From NCBI GenBank assembly GCA_026986135.1, contig JALSPD010000037.1, forward strand, positions 1-16,747: a stretch of 16,747 bases of DNA, given 5' to 3'. The DNA comes from DHVE2 group archaeon (lineage in GTDB: Archaea > Thermoplasmatota > Thermoplasmata > Thermoplasmatales > Aciduliprofundaceae). Of the stretch, positions 9,838 to 15,292 are shown one piece after another; positions within the stretch are counted from its first letter, which is position 1, and every line of letters begins with the position of its first letter. Made by a program: the position numbers and the translations under genes. The notes below the pieces were generated by a model, which saw only the letters and a list, made by a program, of their open reading frames with translations, was not told the DNA's origin and searched no databases.

Positions 9838-10052
9838 CCTACAAGCGTCATTCTAACCACATTATTGCCACGCAATATGACCACACCTATCTTCCTGGTC
9901 ATCTCAGGTGTGATCTCCACTGTGTCCTCAAGAACCATGTTCATGTAATCATCGTAGCCCACAAGCTTTCCTTCCAGTACTCTGTTGTCCTTAAGAAGCA
10001 GCGATATTCTCTTGTTTAGAAATGTTTCCAGCATCTTCAAAGGCATCGTCAT
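9834..10052 (-). CDS. lsm: Sm-like archaeal protein (Lsm)
   Basis: 72 aa from the ATG at 10052. Lsm proteins form heptameric or hexameric rings that bind U-rich RNA. The Sm1 region (about 14-46) contains the YDDYMNMVLED motif with the RNA-contacting Asp/Asn, and Sm2 reads VVILRGNNVVRM (57-68). The frame stays open upstream to a TTG at 10085, but that codon lies at the TATA box (10085-10094), and GGTGG at 10061-10057 stands 4 bases before ATG 10052, which also fits the family length. Archaeal lsm often sits beside L37e; here it is followed instead by the zinc-ribbon/coiled-coil gene with a 4-base overlap. Confidence 0.92.
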   Translation of the reverse strand: MTMPLKMLETFLNKRISLLLKDNRVLEGKLVGYDDYMNMVLEDTVEITPEMTRKIGVVILRGNNVVRMTLVG

Positions 10053-10084
10053 TTTTCCACCACTCCCGCTAAACTCATACAACA

Positions 10085-10094
10085 ATATAAACCT
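10085..10094 (-). promoter_or_regulatory. Putative TATA box of lsm and the operon behind it
   Basis: The minus strand reads AGGTTTATATTG around here. Its centre is about 37 bases before ATG 10052, giving a transcription start near 10063 and a leader of about 10 bases that just holds the GGTGG site. It lies right after the stop of the 51-aa gene. Confidence 0.45.
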
Positions 10095-10250
10095 TTAGTT
10101 AAAATCAAAGAAGTCCTCATCATCGCTTCTCTCACTCTCCATAAGTTCCTGCAAAAGACTTCTTATAAGCTTTTTCATCTCGTCCATTTCCCTTTTGAGA
10201 TTCTTTACCTCCTCAGCAAGCTGCTTAACATCCACTTCTCCAGGTACCAT
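10095..10250 (-). CDS. 51-aa acidic coiled-coil protein, unknown function
   Basis: A short frame from ATG 10250 to TAA 10097-10095. The product starts MVPGEVDVKQLAEEVKNL and continues as an amphipathic helix with hydrophobic residues in heptad spacing (L11, V15, L18, M22, M25, L28, L32, L36 region), then a very acidic, aromatic tail DDEDFFDFN. A TATA box (TTTAAATAT at 10280-10270) is centred 26 bases before the ATG, which fits a leaderless start, and no Shine-Dalgarno site is needed. Codon use looks like the neighbours. It lies 42 bases before lsm on the same strand. I do not recognise the family; a small helical partner protein for Lsm or for the long coiled-coil protein is an inference. Confidence 0.7.
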   Translation of the reverse strand: MVPGEVDVKQLAEEVKNLKREMDEMKKLIRSLLQELMESERSDDEDFFDFN

Positions 10251-10269
10251 ACTGCATCATGCCTCTGCG

Positions 10270-10280
10270 AATATTTAAAC
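10270..10280 (-). promoter_or_regulatory. Putative TATA box of the 51-aa gene
   Basis: The minus strand reads GTTTAAATATT, centred about 26 bases before the ATG at 10250. This spacing supports that ATG as a leaderless start and supports the short frame being a real gene. Confidence 0.5.
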
Positions 10281-10288
10281 CTACCCAT

Positions 10289-10510
10289 TCAGTCAAATGG
10301 AAGCACTTCGTCAATCAGATCAACATGGCTGAGAATCATTCTCCTGCAACAGTACCTTTTAACCCCAAGCTCATCAAAAATCCTCTCAATCTCCTCAGGA
10401 GTGGGGTCTCTTTTCTCATTCTCCCTTATGAACCGTACCCTGCTAACAAAGGCCATGTAGTCAGAGGCAATCACTCGCCCACAGGAAAAACATCGTACAG
10501 GAATGATCAA
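10289..10510 (-). CDS. rpoN: RNA polymerase subunit N (Rpb10 homologue)
   Basis: 73 aa from TTG 10510. This zinc-bundle subunit helps assemble the archaeal RNA polymerase core with subunits D and L. It starts MIIPVRCFSCG; the CxxC pair is Cys7/Cys10 and the CC pair is Cys54/Cys55 in KRYCCRRM, together the zinc site. A GTG at 10519 would add three residues, but it lies inside AGGTGATC (10521-10514), a full match to the 16S 3' end, placed 4 bases before the TTG when measured from GGTGAT. TTG also yields the N-terminus usual in the family. The S9 stop TGA is part of the same site, so translation is coupled. Last gene of the L18e-L13-S9-N operon; rpoK is not next to it here. Confidence 0.95.
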   Translation of the reverse strand: MIIPVRCFSCGRVIASDYMAFVSRVRFIRENEKRDPTPEEIERIFDELGVKRYCCRRMILSHVDLIDEVLPFD

Positions 10511-10515
10511 GGTGA

Positions 10516-10917
10516 TCACCTGTACGACTTCTGCCTGCGCTTCCTTGCACCCCTGCCCAGGGGCAGCTTCGGAAGCTTGCGGCGCACATCGTTCACAAGC
10601 AGGCTCCTATCATATTCCTTGAAGAGTTCCTCAATCTGCGGATCGTTGTCAAAATATTTCAGCAGAGCCCTTGCAACAGCGGTTCGGGCAGCCTCTGCCT
10701 GCCCCATCACACCGCCACCCTTCACCTTAACCTCAACATCAACATTCTTGACCCTGTCTCCAAGCAGAGCCACGGGCTCCATAATTGTAAGGCGGGCCAC
10801 CTCTGGCTCATAGATCTCAAATGGCATATGATTTATCCTGAACCTACCTTTACCCTCTTTCACAACAGCCCGTGCAATGGCTGTTTTTCTTTTACCGCTG
10901 GCTATTGTTACCTTCAT
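10516..10917 (-). CDS. rps9: 30S ribosomal protein S9 (uS9)
   Basis: 133 aa. It opens with VTIASGKRKTAIARAVV, contains GGGVMGQAEAARTAVARAL (about 67-85), and ends in the basic tail KRRQKSYR that reaches the P-site tRNA. The start ATG 10917 has GAGGTGAT (10930-10923) 5 bases before it, and the L13 stop TGA lies inside that site. Second-last gene of the operon. Confidence 0.97.
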   Translation of the reverse strand: MKVTIASGKRKTAIARAVVKEGKGRFRINHMPFEIYEPEVARLTIMEPVALLGDRVKNVDVEVKVKGGGVMGQAEAARTAVARALLKYFDNDPQIEELFKEYDRSLLVNDVRRKLPKLPLGRGARKRRQKSYR

Positions 10918-10923
10918 CCCTCA

Positions 10924-11340
10924 TCACCTCAAATTTGCACCCAGATATACAGACAGATCACGAAGGGTGACATAACCCTTCAATTTTGTATTTTTCGCAT
11001 CTTCATAAATTTCAAAATCCCTGTTTCTGTACTCTGGGGGTACGCCCATATACACCCTGAGCCTTTTATATGCTTCCTTTCCATGGGGCTTTTTCATTGG
11101 AAGCATTCCTCTAACAGTTCTCCTGAGGATGCGATCGGGCATCCTTGGATAGTACGGACCCTTTCTTACGCTTCCAATGTTTCTTCTCTCCGCGTATTTT
11201 TCAAAGATGTAGTCCTTGTTTCCAACTATAACTGCCTTTTCAGCATTGACAACTACTATTTCCTCACCATTCAACAGATCTTTGGCTATTTTGCTTGCAA
11301 GACGTCCCAGCACCATATTACTTGCATCAATAATCTTCAT
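10924..11340 (-). CDS. rpl13: 50S ribosomal protein L13 (uL13)
   Basis: 138 aa, archaeal/eukaryotic-type L13. It starts MKIIDASNMVLGRLASKIAK and contains VVNAEKAVIVGNK and the conserved RTVRGMLPMKKPHGKEA (about 74-90), followed by VYMGVPPEY. The ATG at 11340 is preceded by GGTGATC with 5 bases between GGTGAT and the start; the L18e TGA is inside the site. Part of the L18e-L13-S9-N operon. Confidence 0.97.
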   Translation of the reverse strand: MKIIDASNMVLGRLASKIAKDLLNGEEIVVVNAEKAVIVGNKDYIFEKYAERRNIGSVRKGPYYPRMPDRILRRTVRGMLPMKKPHGKEAYKRLRVYMGVPPEYRNRDFEIYEDAKNTKLKGYVTLRDLSVYLGANLR

Positions 11341-11346
11341 GAAGGA

Positions 11347-11700
11347 TCACCCCATTATGCGAACATTGGAGCCTTTAGGATTCTCGTTAACAAGATCAAG
11401 TATCCCTATTACTCTTCCTCCCGCCTTCTTTATCTTCTCCTCGGCACTTTTGCTCACCTTCCAGGCTGCCACGGTAACCTTCTTGTTAATAATACCTGCG
11501 CCCAGAAGTTTTCCCGGGATCACTATAACCTCTCCATCGCTTGCGTATCTCTGAATCTTGCTCACATTAACCTCAGCATAATTGCTTGAGGGACCCTCAA
11601 GCCTCTCAGCTATATCCCTCCAGATACTCGCATTATTCTCCCTTGCTTTGATTTTCAGTTCCCGTATCAGATTGACCAGTTCAGGGTTCTCCTTCTTCAT
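11347..11700 (-). CDS. rpl18e: 50S ribosomal protein L18e (eL18)
   Basis: 117 aa from ATG 11700. It has the L18e pattern NPELVNLIRELKIKARENNA, then VNVSKIQRY and the glycine-rich VIVIPGKLLGAGI, and ends RIMG. The frame stays open 20 codons further to an ATG at 11760, but that region contains the TATA box (11740-11749) and its codons give no family-like sequence, so the shorter start is preferred. GGGGGAT lies about 6 bases before ATG 11700 as a weak Shine-Dalgarno site. First gene of the operon with L13, S9 and RpoN. Confidence 0.94.
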   Translation of the reverse strand: MKKENPELVNLIRELKIKARENNASIWRDIAERLEGPSSNYAEVNVSKIQRYASDGEVIVIPGKLLGAGIINKKVTVAAWKVSKSAEEKIKKAGGRVIGILDLVNENPKGSNVRIMG

Positions 11701-11738
11701 TTTGAATCCCCCGATTTGCACACTGCAATAGGCATTTC

Positions 11739-11750
11739 CTTTATAAATGT
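11739..11750 (-). promoter_or_regulatory. Putative TATA box of the ribosomal protein operon
   Basis: The minus strand reads ACATTTATAAAG, a good TATA element. The predicted transcription start is near 11720, giving a leader of about 20 bases before ATG 11700. Confidence 0.5.
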
Positions 11751-11785
11751 TTTCATACATTTTATGGGATGGTCAAGGAAAACCT

Positions 11786-11794
11786 CTTTATACC
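11786..11794 (+). promoter_or_regulatory. Putative TATA box of pcc1
   Basis: TCTTTATAC is centred about 25 bases before the GTG at 11814 and lies inside the open frame that begins at ATG 11769. This favours GTG 11814 as a leaderless start. Confidence 0.45.
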
Positions 11795-11813
11795 GCCTGT
11801 GAATTACTGCAAT

Positions 11814-12056
11814 GTGCACAGGCTGGACCTGAGCGTGGGGATTCCCTATGAGATGGCCAGGAGGATTCACAGAGCGCTCAGTGTAGAGGCTAATCGGGAG
11901 ATCCCAAGGACCCGGGTGGATGTGAATATTGGTGATGGTCTTGAGATAACAATATATGCGGAGGACACCCATGCGCTCAGGGCAGCTGTGAACTCATATC
12001 TGAGATGGCTGGATCTGGCAATTAAAGTTGAAGAGGTGATTGAAAATGGCCGTTAG
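11814..12056 (+). CDS. pcc1: KEOPS complex subunit Pcc1
   Basis: 80 aa from GTG 11814 (95 aa if ATG 11769 is used). Pcc1 is the dimerisation subunit of KEOPS and binds Kae1 and tRNA during t6A synthesis. The C-terminal DTHALRAAVNSYLRWLDLAIKV is the family signature; the N-terminal strand HRLDLSVGIPYEMARRIHRAL matches the family beginning right at the shorter start. The extra 15 residues of the longer form (starting MVKENLFIPP) have no counterpart I know and cover the TATA box. The gene leads an operon with prefoldin beta and a DHH protein and is divergent from the ribosomal protein operon. Its partner Kae1-Bud32 is about 4 kb away on the other strand. Confidence 0.9.
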   Translation: MHRLDLSVGIPYEMARRIHRALSVEANREIPRTRVDVNIGDGLEITIYAEDTHALRAAVNSYLRWLDLAIKVEEVIENGR

Positions 12057-12405
12057 TCTTGCACCACACCTTCGGGAAAAACTTGAGCAGGCTCAGAAAC
12101 TTCAGGGTGAGCTTGAAGCAATAGTGGCTCAGAAATATCAACTTGAAGTATCTCTAAAAGAAACCGAGAAAAGCCTTGAGGAACTGGAAAATGTGGATGA
12201 AGATGCTCCCATATACAAGAGTGTCGGGGCAATTCTCGTGCGTGTTAAAAGCAGGGAGGATATAAAGAAAGAGCTCCAAGAGAAAAAGGAACTTCTTGAA
12301 CTGAGAATAAAGACTGTGGAGAAACAGCAGGCGCTTCTGGAGAAAAAACTAAGAGAGATTCAGGAAGAATTCGCTCGCTACGGAGGAGGTGCCCAATCCG
12401 CCTGA
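12046..12405 (+). CDS. pfdB: Prefoldin beta subunit
   Basis: 119 aa from ATG 12046. Prefoldin beta, with two alpha subunits, forms a jellyfish-shaped holdase that passes unfolded proteins to the thermosome. Two helical coiled-coil arms (about 5-55 and 70-110) flank the hairpin DEDAPIYKSVGAILVRV typical of the beta type. The start is fixed by GAGGTGAT (12033-12040) 5 bases upstream, inside the end of pcc1; the frame begins at TTG 12040 but that codon overlaps the site. The genes overlap by 11 bases. The pcc1-pfdB pairing recurs in archaea as far as I know. Confidence 0.95.
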   Translation: MAVSLAPHLREKLEQAQKLQGELEAIVAQKYQLEVSLKETEKSLEELENVDEDAPIYKSVGAILVRVKSREDIKKELQEKKELLELRIKTVEKQQALLEKKLREIQEEFARYGGGAQSA

Positions 12406-12407
12406 TT

Positions 12408-13253
12408 TTGATGCACAAAAATGCGGATCTTGATGCTCTCGCATCCGCATATTACCTTTCCAGAATTTTTGGCGGTGCCGATTTAGCCGCGGATTCTCTG
12501 GACAGATTCTCAAAATATATGGTGAAAAAATTCGGGATTAATGTTAAATTTGATGCTGATGAGAACAGTTACGATGAAATAATAGTTGTTGATACAGCCA
12601 GTCGTGAACAGCTGGGAAAATTCAGGGATTTCAGAATTGATGCCGTGTACGATCACCATGCGAGCAATGACATACTTGCCGATGTAAGGGTAGTAAAACC
12701 CTCGTATCCCTCATGTTCAGAGATGCTCTACGATATCTTCGGAAAGGTGGAAAATGAGATTGCTTACGTTCTTCTTATGGGAGGTATAATCACAGATACA
12801 AGATGGTTCAGACACGCGAACGGAGGAACATTTAGGATAGTGTCCAGATTAATTGAAGATTCAGGAATTGAATACGGTAAAATCGCAGAGATTTTTGATT
12901 TTCCCTACGTTCAGAGTGAGAAGGTAGCCATATTAAAGGGGATGCAACGCCTAAAATTCAGAACCAAGGGAAGGAAAATTGTAGCGTATACCATCGTGGG
13001 TGCCCACGAAAGCTCAGTGGCCACGCTTCTATCATCCATTGCAGATGCTATTTTCGTCGCCTCTGCACGGGGCGATGAAGTGAGAATAACCGGGAGAAGC
13101 AGAGAGATAAATCTTCTGGAGGTATACCATGATGTCTCAGTGGCATTTGGATGCAAATATGGAGGACATAAAAACGCCGCTGGGATGACATGTATCGGGG
13201 ATCCTGAAGCAGTGTTGAACGCACTTGCGATTGAGTGCGAAAAGAGATTATGA
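12408..13253 (+). CDS. DHH-family phosphoesterase (nanoRNase/RecJ-like)
   Basis: 281 aa. The N-terminal DHH domain has HKNADLDAL (3-11), VVDTA (60-64) and YDHHASND (81-88), which supply the Mn ligands; a further metal region is MGGIITDT. The C-terminal DHHA1 domain ends with GGHKNAAGM (252-260), the nucleic-acid binding motif. Members cleave short RNA, pAp or cyclic dinucleotides; the exact substrate is unknown. The TTG at 12408 or ATG at 12411 removes most of the first beta-strand: the codons just upstream in the same frame would add IRLI before LMHKNAD, as related proteins have. No ATG/GTG/TTG is available there, so the start is uncertain. It follows pfdB by 2 bases and overlaps the converging synthetase gene by 6 bases. 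Confidence 0.88.
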   Translation: MMHKNADLDALASAYYLSRIFGGADLAADSLDRFSKYMVKKFGINVKFDADENSYDEIIVVDTASREQLGKFRDFRIDAVYDHHASNDILADVRVVKPSYPSCSEMLYDIFGKVENEIAYVLLMGGIITDTRWFRHANGGTFRIVSRLIEDSGIEYGKIAEIFDFPYVQSEKVAILKGMQRLKFRTKGRKIVAYTIVGAHESSVATLLSSIADAIFVASARGDEVRITGRSREINLLEVYHDVSVAFGCKYGGHKNAAGMTCIGDPEAVLNALAIECEKRL

Positions 13254-13871
13254 TTCTCCAGATTTCTCCAGTATTATCTTAGCATCAAGCACGATGGCAT
13301 CATCGTGGGTAAGTATAACTGGATTTAGATCCATCCCTATAATATTCGGGTTATCTTCCACAACTTTTGATATCTTCAAAAGGAGGTCTACCACTGACTC
13401 TCTGTTAACTTTTATTCCGCGGTAACCCTCCAGGATCTTCTTTCCCCTGATATCCTCAATCATAGCCTCCGCATCCTTCTTTGCTATGGGAATCACACGG
13501 AAGGTTACATCCCTGTATATCTCGGTGAATATTCCCCCCAAACCGAACATGAGCGCATGACCAAAAGTCTGGTCCTTTATGACACCTACAATAACCTCAA
13601 CTTCACCACGAACCATCTCCTCAAAAAGGACGGGTGTGTGAAACTTTCCGTGGATTTTTTTAAACGCTTCTTTTGCCTCTCTTTTGGATGTTATGTTCAG
13701 GATAACCCCACCAACATCGCTCTTGTGTAAAATCTCCTCGCTGAGAACCTTTGCAACAATGGGATAGTTCAGGGATAATTTATCAATTTCCCCCTCTGAT
13801 GATATCACATAGCCTCTCGGTATGGAGATACCATAACTTGAAAGGAACTTCTTTGCCTCGTACTCGTTCAT
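13248..13871 (-). CDS. acdB: ADP-forming acetyl/acyl-CoA synthetase, beta subunit (ATP-grasp)
   Basis: 207 aa, the normal size of the separate beta subunit. This ATP-grasp subunit takes phosphate from the phosphohistidine of the alpha subunit and passes it to ADP. N-terminal EYEAKKFLSSYGI (3-15), the LHKSDVGGV motif with His49 (48-56), EEMVRGEVEVIVGV in the middle, and MDLNPVIL near the end are the visible family marks. It overlaps the alpha gene by 4 bases (ATGA) and has GGGGAGG 8 bases before its ATG, so it is co-translated. Substrate (acetate or branched/aryl acids) cannot be read from the sequence. Confidence 0.94.
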   Translation of the reverse strand: MNEYEAKKFLSSYGISIPRGYVISSEGEIDKLSLNYPIVAKVLSEEILHKSDVGGVILNITSKREAKEAFKKIHGKFHTPVLFEEMVRGEVEVIVGVIKDQTFGHALMFGLGGIFTEIYRDVTFRVIPIAKKDAEAMIEDIRGKKILEGYRGIKVNRESVVDLLLKISKVVEDNPNIIGMDLNPVILTHDDAIVLDAKIILEKSGES

Positions 13872-15253
13872 TCTATCAGCCTCCCCAGGATATGAGCTCT
13901 ATCATGGAGAACCCTTAGCGCCTTAACTGCACGTTCAATGCTTGGGTATGCAGGTATGCCACGCTTTTCAAATTCCCCCAGCATTTTCATAGAGAATTCA
14001 CTTCCAATTGTGCCAACAACAATGGGCTTTTTACCACGGTGATGCCACTTTTCAATTATGTCCACCAGTCTCTCACTTATAAGCGGAGTCTGAAAGAGAG
14101 CATATACAAGAATTGCATCAACATTGGGATCATCATTAAGCGCCTCAAGAACCCCGTCGTAATCATCATCGCTCGCCTGTGCTGTCATATCCACAGGGTT
14201 TTCCACCGATGCAAAAGGTACTACTTCCTCCCTGATGATTCTTTTGGTCTCCTCATCCAGTTCGGCCATTTTTAGGCCAACCCCCCTGCTATCACTCTCA
14301 ATGTAATCCGTGGTAACCACGCCCACACCACCCGCAGAGGTAACCACAGCCACCCTATTTCCTGAGAACGGTTTTCCATAGGCAAGGGCCCTGGCATAGT
14401 CCACGAGTTCAACCTCATCGTACGCTCTTATTACTCCACACTGCTTAAAAGCTCCATCTGCCACCGCATCGCTGCCACCCAATGCACCAGTATGAAGGCT
14501 AGCTGCCTTACCACCTCTAGCGGTCCTACCTGCTTTGAGCACAACAATGGGTTTTCTTACACTAACCTCTTTCGCAATCCGCATAAATTCTCTACCGTCT
14601 TTAAAACTCTCAATATACAGAATTACAACCTGCGTGTGATCGTCATCCCCAAAATACCTCAAAAGCTCGTTTTCATTCACATCAACCCTGTTCCCCAGAT
14701 TGATGAATGCCGAAAAACCCACCCCGTACATTGCAAAGGAATCCATGGTTAACAGCCCAAGGGCACCACTCTGGGTTATGAATGCAATCTTCCCATCTCC
14801 TGGAAACCTTGACCTCTCAGGAACTATGAGGGCTGTATTAACCCCACTTCTCGGGATATAGATCCCAACAGTATTGGGTCCAATTACACGAGCACCATGT
14901 CTATTTGCTATCTCCAGTATTTTATTCTCCAACTCCTTGCCCTCTGGTCCAGTTTCTCCAAAACCGCCTGCGATCGGTATTATGAATTTTGATTTTCTCG
15001 CAACATCCTCAAAAACTCTGACAGTTAGCTCTGCTGGAAGGGTAATGATACTCAGATCCACCGGAGGAATTTCCCCAATGTCCCTGTAAACCCGATATCC
15101 AAGAATTTCTCCTCCTTTGGGATTTACAGGATAAACCTCACCCCTGTACCCATGGGTGGCCAGATTTTTAAGCACAACATAGCCAATCTTGGATGGATTA
15201 TGTGAGGCACCTATAACGGCAACGCTTTTCGGACTTATCAAAGAATCAAACAT
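13868..15253 (-). CDS. acdA: ADP-forming acetyl/acyl-CoA synthetase, alpha subunit
   Basis: 461 aa, as for separate archaeal alpha subunits. The enzyme converts acyl-CoA, ADP and phosphate to free acid, CoA and ATP, the main energy-yielding step of many peptide- and sugar-fermenting archaea. A CoA-binding Rossmann domain begins SPKSVAVIGASHNP (7-20); succinyl-CoA-synthetase-like domains follow (TQSGALG at 160-166). The phosphorylated histidine is His254 in SLHTGALGG (252-260). ATG 15253 has a TATA box 26 bases upstream and no Shine-Dalgarno site, which suggests its own leaderless mRNA although citF lies only 39 bases before it in the same direction. Confidence 0.95.
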   Translation of the reverse strand: MFDSLISPKSVAVIGASHNPSKIGYVVLKNLATHGYRGEVYPVNPKGGEILGYRVYRDIGEIPPVDLSIITLPAELTVRVFEDVARKSKFIIPIAGGFGETGPEGKELENKILEIANRHGARVIGPNTVGIYIPRSGVNTALIVPERSRFPGDGKIAFITQSGALGLLTMDSFAMYGVGFSAFINLGNRVDVNENELLRYFGDDDHTQVVILYIESFKDGREFMRIAKEVSVRKPIVVLKAGRTARGGKAASLHTGALGGSDAVADGAFKQCGVIRAYDEVELVDYARALAYGKPFSGNRVAVVTSAGGVGVVTTDYIESDSRGVGLKMAELDEETKRIIREEVVPFASVENPVDMTAQASDDDYDGVLEALNDDPNVDAILVYALFQTPLISERLVDIIEKWHHRGKKPIVVGTIGSEFSMKMLGEFEKRGIPAYPSIERAVKALRVLHDRAHILGRLIE

Positions 15254-15273
15254 AAAGGGAGAATTGTTTAATG

Positions 15274-15284
15274 GGTTAAATACC
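15274..15284 (-). promoter_or_regulatory. Putative TATA box of acdAB
   Basis: The minus strand reads GGTATTTAACC, centred 26 bases before ATG 15253 and inside the 39-base gap after citF. The synthetase operon can therefore be transcribed apart from citF. Confidence 0.5.
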
Positions 15285-15292
15285 TTCGGAAG

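Noticed and set aside
9218..9856. 212-codon open frame on the plus strand, very rich in serine
   Set aside because: It is the reverse complement of the Glu/Lys-rich coiled-coil gene; Ser/Phe-rich antisense frames are expected from GAA/GAG/AAG codons. No start signal.
10828..11589. 253-codon plus-strand open frame across rps9, rpl13 and rpl18e
   Set aside because: Antisense to three certain ribosomal protein genes and unlike any protein I know.
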